Shown here piece by piece: positions 21,401 to 32,054 of a stretch of DNA of 64,000 nucleotides. The number at the start of each line of letters is the position of its first letter. Position 1 is the stretch's first letter. The translations under genes and the position numbers were made by a program. The stretch lies in NCBI GenBank assembly GCA_020631735.1, contig CM036168.1, positions 101,452,036 through 101,516,035 of the forward strand, in the 5' to 3' direction. This DNA is from Saccharum officinarum. Lineage: Eukaryota; Streptophyta; Magnoliopsida; Poales; Poaceae. The notes beneath the pieces were generated by a model. The model saw only the letters and a program-made list of their open reading frames with translations. It was not told the DNA's origin and made no database searches.

Positions 21401-22792
21401 ATGAAAGAGCAAGAAACTACACAGTTCAGGGTAGATGAAGAGGGTGTACTATGGTTCAAGGATAGGTTAGTTGTGCCTAAGGACCGAGAGCTTCGAAATG
21501 ATATTATGTCTGAAGCACACTCCTCTAAGTTGTCCATCCATCCTGGTAGCAATAAGATGTATTATGATTTGAAGCCATACTATTGGTGGACCAAAATGCG
21601 GAAAGAAATAGCTGCATATGTTGCCAGATGTGACACCTGCTGTAGAGTTAAAGCGGTGCATATGAAAGCTGGGTTACTTCAACCACTTTCTATCCCAGGT
21701 TGGAAATGGGAAGAGATAAGTATGGATTTCATTGTCGGACTTCCTCCTACTGTCAAAAATCATAACTCCATCTGGGTAATTGTGGACCGCCTAACCAAGT
21801 CAGCTCACTTCATTCCAGTTAGAGTGGACTATCGTCCCACTGACTATGCTGAGTTGTACTTCAATCAGATAGTCCGGCTCCATGGGATACCTCGTACTAT
21901 CATATCTGACCGTGGTCCCTAGTTCACTGCTCGCTTTTGGGAGCACTTGCATCACCTTCTGGGAACCAAGTTAGTGAGAAGCTCTGCTTATCACCCCCAG
22001 ACGTCTGGTCAGACGGAACGGGTTAACCAAATCTTGGAAGATCTGTTGCGGGCATGTGTAATATCATCCAAGGGTTCTTGGGAAAAATGGTTACCTCTAG
22101 CCGAATTCTCGTACAATAATAGTTACCAAGAGAGTATTAAGATGGCCCCTTTCGAAGCTTTGTACGGTCGTAAGTGTAGAACTCCACTAAACTGGGTAGA
22201 AGCTGGTGAAAGAAGGTATTATGGTATTGATTTTGTTCAGGAAGCTGAGGAATAAGTCCGTACCATCCAAAAACATATGGCTGCAGCCCAAGCTAGACAG
22301 AAAAGTTATGCTGATCGTCGTAGAAAACCGCTCGAGTTTGAAGTTGGAGACTTCGTTTACCTAAAAGTTTCTCCAATGAAGAGTGTCCAACGTTTTGGTG
22401 TTAAGCGGAAACTTGCGCCAAGATACGTGGGTCCTTTCCAGATCATAGGCAAGAGTGGTGTTGTTGCGTACAAAATCCAGTTACCTCCTGAAACGAGTGC
22501 CATATTCAACGTCTTCCATGTATCTCAGCTCAAAAAGTGTCTTCGAGTTCCTGAGGAAAGAGTCCCGTTAGGAGATATCAGGCTTGAGTCTGATTTAACT
22601 TATGAAGAAAAGCCAGTCCGGGTGATAGATACTCAGGAACGAGTAACTAGAAGCAAAGTGGTTAAGTGGTATAAAGTAATGTGGAGTAATCAGGGTAGTG
22701 AAAGTGACGCTACATGGGAACGGGAGGACTATTTGCGGGATGGTTATAAGGAATTCTATGAAAAATGGTACGCTTTCCAAATCTCGGGATGA
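18416..22792 (+). pseudogene. Tekay-type Gag-Pol polyprotein, disabled
   Basis: ATG 18416 starts MSYNLRRGHGNEDEEQ. In order: Gag core ([35 protein letters not shown]), zinc knuckle [14 protein letters not shown] (19350-19391), protease [11 protein letters not shown] (about 19528), RT with [13 protein letters not shown] and FIDDILIYS (about 20467), RNase H ([16 protein letters not shown]), integrase (zinc-binding H/C cluster 21520-21650; D at 21725, D at 21909, E at about 22016) and a chromodomain (VKWYKVMWSNQ, ATWEREDYL, 22610-22770). The knuckle His is Tyr. Stops: TAG 18581, TAA 20789, TGA 20846, TAG 21920, TAA 22253. Frameshifts lie near 18655, 18812 and 20407. Intact relatives are one long ORF that makes the particle, copies RNA and integrates DNA; the chromodomain is thought to direct integration to marked chromatin. 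This copy cannot make the product. Confidence 0.93.
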
Positions 22793-22801
22793 GATTTTTA
22801 T

Positions 22802-22814
22802 AAGGGGGGAGGGC
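22802..22814 (+). promoter_or_regulatory. Polypurine tract
   Basis: AAGGGGGGAGGGC lies directly before the 3' LTR and 10 bp after the pol stop, the normal position for plus-strand priming. Confidence 0.85.
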
Positions 22815-25800
22815 TGTAACACCTCAGGTGTTTAGCTCCATAATTGTATTGCATTACATGAGCATAAGCATGCATCATTTCATATTATTTCATATGGTTG
22901 CAACAAATGTGATTTGTTTTTAAAGTTTTGTTTGGCTCACATCATGTGACACTAGGGAGTTGGTGTAACTAAAGGGTAGAGTAGCCAATTATATCTCACA
23001 ACACTTTAGTTATACTTAGGGTCACTAATGGAGCAAGGTTCATGTTGACCAAAATCACCAAAATGCCCTCCAAGGTGTGGTTGACCAGCATTTAGTCCTA
23101 GGATGCTCTAGTTTGACCAATTAAAAAGTCTAGCTTAGAGACCTTGCATGGAGGAGCACCCTTAAGCAAAGTTGTAGAGAATTTTATGGGGAACAAAAGT
23201 CTCAATATGACCATCTCATGAAACTGGCCAGAACATGCTCAAAAATGGCCCACAAGTCAGCTAGAGGGGCTGTCTCAACACTTAGAATTTTTCTAAGTCT
23301 CAAAAGTGTCCCTCCAGTTTTACTGTGGCCTACTTTGGAAGCTTGTAGTTTGCAAACCAGACCAAACCAGCCCCAACTCATATTGGCACTTTTGTAGTAC
23401 TCACTTAGCTCTACAACATTGTCAACATCACCATCACCTAGTTCTAAATGGTTTAGGAGATATAGTGTCTAGAAAATCGGGTTTCAGTCGGCTTAATGAC
23501 TGAAACTACGTTTCAGTTTCGAAGTGCACCACTTTGGAGCTCTGTGGTTTCAAATCCAGGCCGAACCAGTCCAAACTCCAATTGACAAACTTGTAGCCCT
23601 CATGTAGCTCTACAACATTGCCAACATCAACCATGCCTGGTTCTCACTGGTTTGGGAGTTAATCGTCGACGAAGTTGCTCTGTCAGTCGAACGATGACGG
23701 CCTCCATTCAGTCAGCAGCATCGCCATTCAGTCGACCGACAGCTTCATGTCGTGGCGCGCGGGCAGAAGAACGGCGACGCGTGGCGACCGAGCGCTGCCG
23801 TTCCCTCCACGTCGCGAGCCCGGGCGTGAGTTGAACACCGAGCGGCCACCTCCACCCCCTCGCGCGCGCTCATTCTCTTCTCCCTTCCTCTCGCTCTGGC
23901 CGGGCTCACCGAGGCGGAAACCGGGACGCCATTGCCGCCGTAGCCATCTCCGAGCTCGCGTACTCACCACCGCTCGCCGAACCACGTCCATCCCTCCGCC
24001 TCCCCGTCCTACACCTCCTCGACCCGTCGGTAGGTTGGATTGAGCCCAAGGTGAGCCGCATTGCCGTTTCCGCCCGCTCACCGAAGCTCACCGGAGCTCC
24101 GCCATGTGCGGGTCGCCGTGGCCAGCACCACACAGTAGTTCTCCGTCTGCCTTCACCCACGTTTCCCCCTCCCTGTCACGTGTAGATGCTAGGGTGAAGA
24201 TGTTACCGCCAGTATCGGGACAGCCATGACGGAACGAGACCGTGCACGGCCGCGCCATGGCCGCCGGCCAGGTGCTCACGCGGTCAAGCGGTTCCGCTCC
24301 ACCCCCGTCTGTGGGAGTGATCTCGTTAGGTCCGCTAGGAGTCCAGGAAGGTGATGCGCCCTTCGGTAGGTCGTGCGACGGCCGGGACTCGCCGGCGTAC
24401 CGCCAGGCACCGCGGCCGTCCGCCATTGCCGTCGGTCTGGGTGCGGTGGTGCATCAACTTTGCGGAAAAATGGTAGCCTCGGTGCGGTTGGGTTTGGGCA
24501 AGACGCCGGTGCACTTGGATCGGTCGGAGGAGCCACCGGCGGCGAGGAATTGCTCGTCGGAGCTCGCGGCCACCGCTCCCCTGTCCCTCTGTCCCTGACC
24601 GTGGGGGCCCGCCTGTCAGGTGTCGCGCGCGGGCGGGAGCCCGAGCAGGCCGCGCGCGCCGTGGGCCGCGTCTTTTCCCGGGCCGGCCCAGTAACAAATA
24701 AGATTTAATTCATTTTTATTTATTCTGTCACAGTTTTAGATAAGGTTTGGAAAATGTATATCTAGGGTTTTAATCGCCCAAAAAGTATGAGATAAATTTT
24801 GTTAGGATCTACATGAGGTGTAGTATTTTAGAAAAATATAAATTGGATATGTGATGTTTAGTTTCTGGGAGATTTAAATAGGTCTTTGAAATGTGTTTTA
24901 AATTACATGCAAATTTGTTTAAATCATATCTTGAGTTTCAGTATTCCAAAAATTATGAAATTTGGTGGGTAGGCTAATTTATACTTGCTCTAGCTCTGGT
25001 AAAAATTTGGGCAGTAGTGCTTAAGTACTTTCCAAGTTATAATGCTATCTTGTTATTTTAGGAAACACTTAAATGAATTTTTGTAATTTTTCTACATGTG
25101 CAATGTTCTTATAACTTTTTAGAGAATGTCTTGGTACCCTAGAGTGTCCAAGAAAAATAGGAAATCTGTTGTTTGACACTTTTTAATATGATTTGTTAAT
25201 TATACAAAAATCAGCCTTTTGGGCTTGTGAATTTTGTGTAGGAAGTTCCTGTGAATAAATTTAGTTCAAATTTTTACAGTAGCCTCTTTTTGGGTCAGAG
25301 AGTCGCCTGTAATTTTGGTAGAATTTTAGGAGTAGTTACATATATGTTTAAAATTCCACTTAATTACTTAAGTAAATTAAGAAATGAGTTTAAATAAATA
25401 TTTTAGGTGGGCCAACCTTACTTTCTGGTGTCTTTGTGACCTATGTGAACTTGTGGTAACATTAGTTTGGTCTTAGGGGATGTTTGCCACATAAATAAAT
25501 ATTTAACCTTTGCAATTCTAGGTTTTCTGGACAGCTGGTAGTATTTCTAGGTTTGATCCTTGATAAAAGTGTTTGCTGGAAAACTTGTAAATACCAAAGT
25601 TGTAGTAAACTTGATAAACTAGCTTGTGTCAAAATTTGGGAGCATTTGGCTTAATAGTTTGGGAGTTATTGCTGTTTAAAGTGCCAGTCCAGAATTTGTT
25701 ACTCTCTGTTTAGAGAGGACAGATTCTGGAACTTGAGAAATTCGACATGGAAAACTTAGGAATTTAAGGTTGAGGTCTGAAAATGATTTGTAGTGCATTT

Positions 25801-27787
25801 CTTAAGCTTTCCAGATTGTCTTAGACCATAACTTTTGGAGTTAGGAATCTTCAGTTATGTTAGAATCTTTGAGCTGCTGTCCAGAATGTCTTACTGTGTA
25901 AGTAATATTACTCTTGTGTTGTTAGGTGTTAGGGCCTTAACCGAAGAGGAACAGCTATATCTTAGGTTGGGTAGATTAGGTAAGTATTTCTCCACCGGAG
26001 AAGAGATTTGCACGTACTGATAAAGTGGCTTGATTAGAGTATTTTTATTTCTGAAATGCATTTCATTCCGAGCATGTTGCACCTTTATGCATCCATGATA
26101 TTTATTGTGCATTCATGCAATAGGTGTACCGGAGGGGGTAACACTCCTCGAATTCGAGCAAGAGTTTCCGGAGGAAGTCCAGGACCAGCCGGAGCAGCCA
26201 GAGGAACCAACCGGCGGAGAAGTTCCCGCAGAAGACCTGCCTGAGTGTCCTGACCACCGGCTCTCGACCTTTCTGAAAGGCAAGCCCCGGTGCATGCTGA
26301 ACCCATCAATTTATAAATCTATCTTGAGTACTTTTAATTGTTTAATGCATTAAGTTGTAGGAGTTGTATGAAAACAATTGTTGCATTATACCTGTCCTTG
26401 TCCAGATATCGTACTTAACCCTATATTAGGTTTAGGCACGTGTCAATGCTTAGCCCTGCTTAGTACGGTAGAAGTCGGGTGATTTCCGGTCATCCGCGAG
26501 ATGTAGGAAGGAGTCACGAGTGGCTTTATGGCTATCGTGGATGGAAACATGCTTAAAAATGAAATTGAGACCGGGCGGGAGTTCGATAGTACAGCCGCAA
26601 GACACTTCACGTCTTGGGTGTGGAGCTATGCACGTCTGAGTCGTTTAAGGACCGATTCGCTGTACGTCCTTGAGTCATGTTGAACGCAGTCTAACACTTA
26701 GTTGGCCGGATAAGTCGTTCCGACCGCGAAGCCGAGTAATGTGATTCAGGCCGGGAATCGAATGGTAGGTTGCTTCTTGGAGGAGAGAAAGGATGTGCTT
26801 GGGGACATTGGCGTGAGACCAAGGGGGGTTAGAGTCCCTATCACCTGGCAGAGTGTCGCCCTTGGGGTCACGACATTATTCGGATCCGCGATTCCTGAAT
26901 CATATAAAAAGGTGGCTTGTGCGACCCTGGCAGGGGCCTGCGCGGTGAGTGTTAGAAATACCCCTCCAGCTAGATAGGAATTCGATTTGAATCGCCGTCG
27001 CTCCCGGTTAGTGAGCACTTGACTTGAGCAGCGGCAACATAGATCTCATTAAATGAACTGGTGGTTAAGGGAATGATACAATGTTGCCACAATTCATACC
27101 TGCTCTGGATATAATGATGATAATTGTTTGATTATAATCAAGTGCATGCTTAGTACAGGTGCTAAGATAGATGACAGGTAAATGCTAAAAATAACTGCTA
27201 GTACAGGTTATAAGAGTTTCAATTACTTATGCCTTTATGCAAAAATGTGATGTCAGCTAGCCTCTTGTGTATGCCTTGCATAATCCTTGGTGTCATCTTA
27301 TTTCTGGTTTTTGACGGGTAAGTCTAGCTGAGTACATTCCAGTACTCAGGGTTTATTCCCTTCTGTTGCAGATGATATGCTCTACCAAGGCTTCTGCAAA
27401 AATTGTCTCCACCCTGCGGGTGACGAAGACTAGATCACTAGGGCGTGATCATCTTTTATGTACTTTCCTGATGCTTTTGCGGGTTGTTGATCAACAAGAC
27501 TGGCAGTAGTTAAACAACTGGTGTGTGTTTGCTTCCGCTACTTTATAAACTTGGTTTGTAATATTTGCGACTCCGTGTGTGTGTAAACTTATTTCGGAAC
27601 TATTTGTGAAATGTAACGTATGATGTTGTATGTTGAATGATGCGATCTTGGTTGTAAGCAAGTTGGTTTGAAATCCTTCGTGGTTTCGATTGACTACCGG
27701 GATTATATGGGCTCAAGTTCGAAAATTTGAGCGCTTCGGTGCTTGTTTTTGTACTTGTGCTCTTATAATTTGGTCGGTTCTGTTACA
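22815..27787 (+). repeat. 3' LTR of the chromovirus (complete, 4973 bp)
   Basis: It starts TGTAACACCTCAGGTG and ends TCGGTTCTGTTACA. Its plan is AT-rich start, GC-rich island (23650-24700), AT-rich middle, then the promoter-proximal part shared with the 5' LTR. The GC-rich island has long overlapping frames on both strands but no recognisable domain, and stops vary by frame, so I do not call genes there. Confidence 0.92.
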
Positions 27788-28548
27788 ACATATATCTGAA
27801 ACGTCTGAAACACTTGAAACATACATATGCAACCTAGAGGAGGGGAAGGTTGGGCCGGTCGATTCCAGTCATCACGATCGGAGACAGCGGCGAGTGGTTA
27901 TGCGCGAGCACCACCGCCGCCACCACCACCAGTACCGGGCTTGGTTCGGCGGCGACGGTGGGGGATGGGAGGCGAGGAGCGCCATGGGCACCGGGGTGGG
28001 GGAGCTCGGTCGCCGGGGTCAGAGAGGGCGTCAGTGGGGGTGGGGAGGGCGCCACGTCGAGGTGGGGGAGAGCTGTCCACTCCTCTACAACAGCGCCGCG
28101 TCACCTCCATGAATCTCGCTTTGTGCTCCATGGATCTTGTCGGGGTGGGGAGAGAGGGCCACCAGATTTGCGACATTGGGGGCTCCCGGTGGACGGGAGG
28201 GGCGCCGCCGAGGTGGGGGAAGGAGCCACGAGGTAGGAGAGGAGGATGCCAGGGTAGGGGAGGGGGCGCGCCAGGGTGGGCAAGCGAGAGAGAGAGCGGA
28301 ACAGCAGGGAAGCACGAGAGAGAGGAGCTCGTTGGGTAGGCGGCACGTGCAGAGCGAGCGAGGCGTCCAGGAGTTGATTTTGTTTTTTTATTTATTTAGG
28401 TGAGTGGCGTGTGCGGTAGTGAGGTAAAGTTGTGGTGCACGTCACGCCACGGGTCCCCGGAGGGGAGTCACTGGCGTCAGATTTCCTGTTTGTAGCATTA
28501 CCGCGAAAAATAAGGCTCGTGCATTTGCAACAAGTCAAAAACATAACT
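27788..28548. other. GC-rich intergenic or old transposon sequence
   Basis: After the chromovirus there is a short stretch with repeated GAAACNTCTGAAAC/ACTTGAAACATA words, seen in grass DNA transposons, then about 500 bp of GC-rich, glycine/arginine/proline-coding low complexity. Frames on both strands are open only because of composition. No gene is supported. Confidence 0.45.
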
Positions 28549-28656
28549 ACTTCTTGCGTATTAAATTATAAGTTGTTTATTTTCTAGATACATATTTTTT
28601 ATATAATATATATCTAAGTGTATAGCCAGAACGACTTATAATTTGGACAAAGGGAT
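28549..28656. mobile_element. MITE, 'ATTATAAGTCGTTTTG' family
   Basis: The left arm TTAAATTATAAGTTGTTT and right arm ACGACTTATAATTTGGAC are inverted repeats. TTTCTAGATACATA and ATCTAAGTGTATAG lie between, as in common grass Stowaway-like MITEs with CTCCCTCCGT ends. The ends here are degraded. Confidence 0.75.
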
Positions 28657-30073
28657 TAGAGGGGGGTGGTCAGCATGCACATAGCAAGACGCCAAAATAC
28701 CAGCAGCTCAAAGCTCCATTCCATCTGATATTATTACCAAGACATGATGTCATATCTGCGTAAAGTCATCGACTTTAGTGTTGCATTTGATTTGGGACAA
28801 GAAGGAATGGATGAGTCCATTCTAGTGTTTAGATGAAATAGTCCCAATCTTTGTATTTAGTTGAAATATGAGGTTATTCTTGCTCTATGTTTGGTTGGAG
28901 GGACGACAACAGAGAGGAGACATCACCGTTGTTATCCGTTAGACATCCGTCAAGTGGGAATCACTCTCACTTGCTTCTTCCTTCTTACACAACGGTCCCA
29001 ACCTGTCCACCACTGCCTTTGACCCTAAGTCGCACCATCCGCCACCACCATCTGCCCTAGCCATGTCCACCATGCCCTCATCCCTAGCGCCCCGTCTATC
29101 GCAACCCCTTGTCCAATGCGCTCACAACCGTCCTCGTCGACCCTAGCCCTGCCCAACAACCAACGCGGCCCTTGCCGCAACCACCTGCATGCTAGGTAGT
29201 GGCGAAGCATGGTGCCAAAGTGCCAGGGGGTTGAGTTCAAATCAAACGAAGTAGCACTACTTCCGCACATTAGGCATTGGTGCTAGCAACAAGCACAGAT
29301 CAAAACTTGCAGTGATCAGCACGTGGAGGAAGAGGAGGCAAGCACCCAACTTCGCCTCCATTACTCTCCGTGCCGCTAGGTCCAAGCTCATGCCAGGGGT
29401 GGAGCTGGCCTGCCTATACGCCGAGGCAAACCTCGAGCGCCCACACTAGGCATAGCTCGCCTAACCCCACCGGGACCGAGTTCGCTCGCATCAGGGTGGA
29501 GCTCGTGTTAGGTCCGAGGCCGCCCGTCTCCGTTGAAGCGCTCACGAACACAAGAAAGGAGAGGAACGCGCGGACGAAAGAAACAACGCCGGTGGAGAGG
29601 ACTAGTGCGTCCCTCTTATTTTTTGGGATGAGTTTGGCTCTAAATCCGAAGGAATATTTTCTTTGTAACCAAACACCAGGACGAAGTAAGATATCCCACC
29701 TCGCCTGTCACTGTGGCTGTGGCTACACCAAGTGAGCAGAAGCGAACGGAGCCTTGCTTTTGGTGAAACGGCGTAATATGGAGAACATAAACGAACGGAG
29801 GGGTACAATCTTTGGTTGGAGCTGTACTGGGGCTCCGTGGAAAGCAACCGGCGATTTTTTCCTTTTAACAAAAAAACCGGCGATTTGGTCTCAGCTGTTT
29901 ATTGCGTGCTGGACTGGACTGACAACGACTTAACGATTGCTGATACTCACTCAACCGTTTGAGAGAGTGCATGCTTTACTGATGAAAACGATTCATAACT
30001 GCACGGACGTGTCCCTTCTTTAATAACAAACCATTTCGTTCTTAACAATTTCCTTCTTATGTACTGTAACTAT
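28657..30073. other. Intergenic region
   Basis: About 1.4 kb without a supportable gene. It includes low-complexity coding-like pieces (29000-29600) that lack a recognised domain and have no consistent frame. Old transposon remnants are possible. Confidence 0.4.
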
Positions 30074-30388
30074 GGCGGTGTTTAGTTCTTCATGGAATGG
30101 AATGCACAATACAAAATGCTAACTACCTTGGAATGATTAAATGCAAAATGCTAAAATTTTCATGGGTGCGTTTAGTTCCATCTAAAATGTCAAATTTTTC
30201 ATGGGGTGGGTGAGAGTTTTTTGGTTTTTTAGCTTTTATTTTTTTTTTTGCCTCGTAAGGCCAAAATCTAAAATAGAGAATGTATACCTTTTTACTAAAA
30301 AATTTTGCATGATGTTTAGTTTCATTTTGCAAAATAATAGATCAAAATCTAAGATTTTTTTGGGTGAGTTGTGGAACTAAACACACCC
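30074..30388. mobile_element. MITE with GGTGTGTTTAGTTC termini
   Basis: The left end GGCGGTGTTTAGTTC and right end GAACTAAACACACCC are inverted repeats. The roughly 315-bp element is AT-rich and has an internal second GGTGCGTTTAGTTCC, so it may hold a nested or partially duplicated copy. It lies about 360 bp upstream of the DUF538 gene. Confidence 0.8.
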
Positions 30389-30744
30389 TATACATAAACT
30401 GAAGTAGCATGGACAAAAAATTTGACATAAGCTAAGCTACTGCTACAAGCTGATCCTCCTCCAATGGATGAACAGAGTCCGTAGTAATACGATCTTTTAC
30501 GTTTTTGCCACGCCATCCGCAGGCAGCAGTTGGCTGAAGATCCAAAACTCCTGCTGTGTTTGACCCTTCGCCGCTGACGTGGATTCGGAAATCGTCAATT
30601 CGTCATGCGATCACCCCCGACCCCATCGTTTCAACGGCCCGACTCTCCCTCCCATTCCGGATTGTTGCGCCGCCCACACGTCTCTTCCGTTCCCCTCCGG
30701 CCTCCAGGTCTCCACGGCTTCACCCCCTCGCAACTGAACCCGCA

Positions 30745-31187
30745 ATGGCGCGCCGCCTCCTCGCCGCCCTCCTCGCGGCGTCGCTGCTGCTCCCGCTCGC
30801 CCGCCCGGAGAACTCCACCACCACGCGTACGACGAGCTCGGCCTCCGGGGCTTCCCGCGCGGCCTGCTCCCGGCCAACGTGCGGGCCTACACGCTCGACG
30901 CCGGCTCCGGGGACTTCGCCGTCGACCTCCGCTCCAGCTGCCGCATCGTGCTGCCCGCGGGGAGCTACCTCGCCGCCTTCAGCGACCGCCTCACGGGCCG
31001 CCTCGACGACCGCCGCATCTCGGGCCTCGACGGCATCCGCGTCAGGGCCTTCTTCCGCTGGTGGTCCATCACGGGGATCCGCGCCGACGGGGACCAGCTC
31101 GTCTTCGAGGTCGGCTCCGTCTCCGCCAAGTTCCCCGCCCGGGACTTCAACGCCAGCCTCGACTGCCCCGCCCAGGCCTCGTCCTAA
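30745..31187 (+). pseudogene. DUF538 family secreted protein gene with an apparent one-base frameshift
   Basis: ATG 30745 reads MARRLLAALLAASLLLPLAR, a clear signal peptide. A one-base loss in the CCACCACC tract at about 30817-30824 puts the rest in another frame. That frame gives AYDELGLRGFPRGLLPANVR, LRSSCRIVLPAGSYLAAFSD, LTGRLDDRRISGLDGIRVRA, FFRWWSITGIRADGDQLVFE and VGSVSAKFPARDFNASLDC, stop 31185-31187. This is a whole DUF538 domain (about 115 residues), with the LTG-x-L, I-x-x-L-x-G-I-x-V-x-x-F and VG-x-x-S-x-x-FP-x-x-x-F landmarks. The joined protein would be about 147 residues, normal for this single-exon plant family. Its function is not well defined. The family spans secreted and chloroplast proteins, some stress-induced. 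The frameshift may be a sequencing error, in which case the gene is intact. Confidence 0.88.
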
Positions 31188-31858
31188 GTCAACGAGGTAC
31201 TATTACTACGGGTGCTCAATACTTTGGGTTTCTAGCCTCGCCTTTTATTGCCACTGTCTGCTTGTTTCATCCATGGAACCTGAGAACCCAGTGTCGATCA
31301 TATTGCTCCTGTATATTTCTAATTTTGTATAGATTAAACTATCGGAACACATGTGCACAGTGGTTTTGTTTTCTCCAGTTTACTAGGGAAAATTGGCAAA
31401 AGCTAATCGTAATAAACACGATACCCAAACTAGCCATATATATATCTGGAGAATATGTAACTCGTTGGGCCTTAGGTTGCTTCTTTATAATGGCAGTTAC
31501 GAGTAGGATTACAGTGGCACAGACTGTTGTAGCGATTACAGATCTAGTTATGTTCATAGCCTCTATCAGTTATACTAGCTTCGCAATATAACTTGCAAGG
31601 ATTGTTGGATTACTTACCTGATTAATTGTAGCTCAACAATTCATCATTTTTTGTTTCAGCACTGTACTGCTGCTACTTTGTTAGATGCTTACTGCACTTG
31701 TGAAGGTTGCAGATGTTTTGTGTTGCACAAAGCAATTGCTTGCTTTCTCATTTTTTTTAAATAAAAATCAACTAGCGTGCTCTCTTAGGTGTCGATCTTT
31801 ATTATCCTGCATTTAGTTGTTGATAAGCAAGGTGGTAGCTTATGTTACTAGTGCACAT
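31188..31858. other. 3' flank of the DUF538 gene
   Basis: AT-rich, likely 3' UTR then intergenic. No second conserved exon is seen. An AATAAA-like AAATAAAAATC occurs near 31759. It ends in CACAT, the left TSD of the copia element. Confidence 0.5.
31854..31858. repeat. Target-site duplication CACAT (left)
   Basis: Identical to 36849-36853. Confidence 0.9.
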
Positions 31859-31965
31859 TGTTGGAGTGTGATTGTATTAGGCCCTTGTGGCTAGGCCCAT
31901 GTATGGTACCTATATAGCTACCCTTCTAGGGTTAGCCCAAATGAATAGAATCCAAATCCTTAACA

Positions 31966-31977
31966 TGGTATCAAGCC
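31966..31977 (+). promoter_or_regulatory. Primer-binding site, initiator-Met tRNA type
   Basis: TGGTATCAAGCC directly follows the 5' LTR. The usual plant copia PBS is TGGTATCAGAGC. Confidence 0.85.
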
Positions 31978-32054
31978 AGTCTCTTTCTTCCTCCCCTGCC
32001 TGAGCCGCCGCTCAGCCCACCGCCGGCGCTGCCTCTGCTGCCGCCGCCGCCGGC

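Larger units (their letters stand above)
14560..27787 (+). mobile_element. Tekay/Del-type gypsy chromovirus, degenerate
   Basis: The order is partial 5' LTR, PBS, an extra ORF, gag, protease, RT, RNase H, integrase with C-terminal chromodomain, polypurine tract and a complete 3' LTR of 4973 bp. The terminal sequence TGTAACACC...GGTCGGTTCTGTTACA and the chromodomain identify the Tekay/Del clade. The base after the 3' LTR starts ACATA, the expected TSD; the matching left copy is not visible because of the gap. The element is inactive: the polyprotein has five nonsense codons and three frameshifts. Confidence 0.92.

Noticed and set aside
23650..24708. Several 80-120-residue frames on both strands
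   Set aside because: They lie in the GC-rich island of the chromovirus LTR. Composition alone keeps the frames open, and no domain is visible.
27827..28403. Overlapping 70-170-residue frames in five phases
   Set aside because: Glycine/arginine/proline-rich low complexity with no start context or conserved motif.
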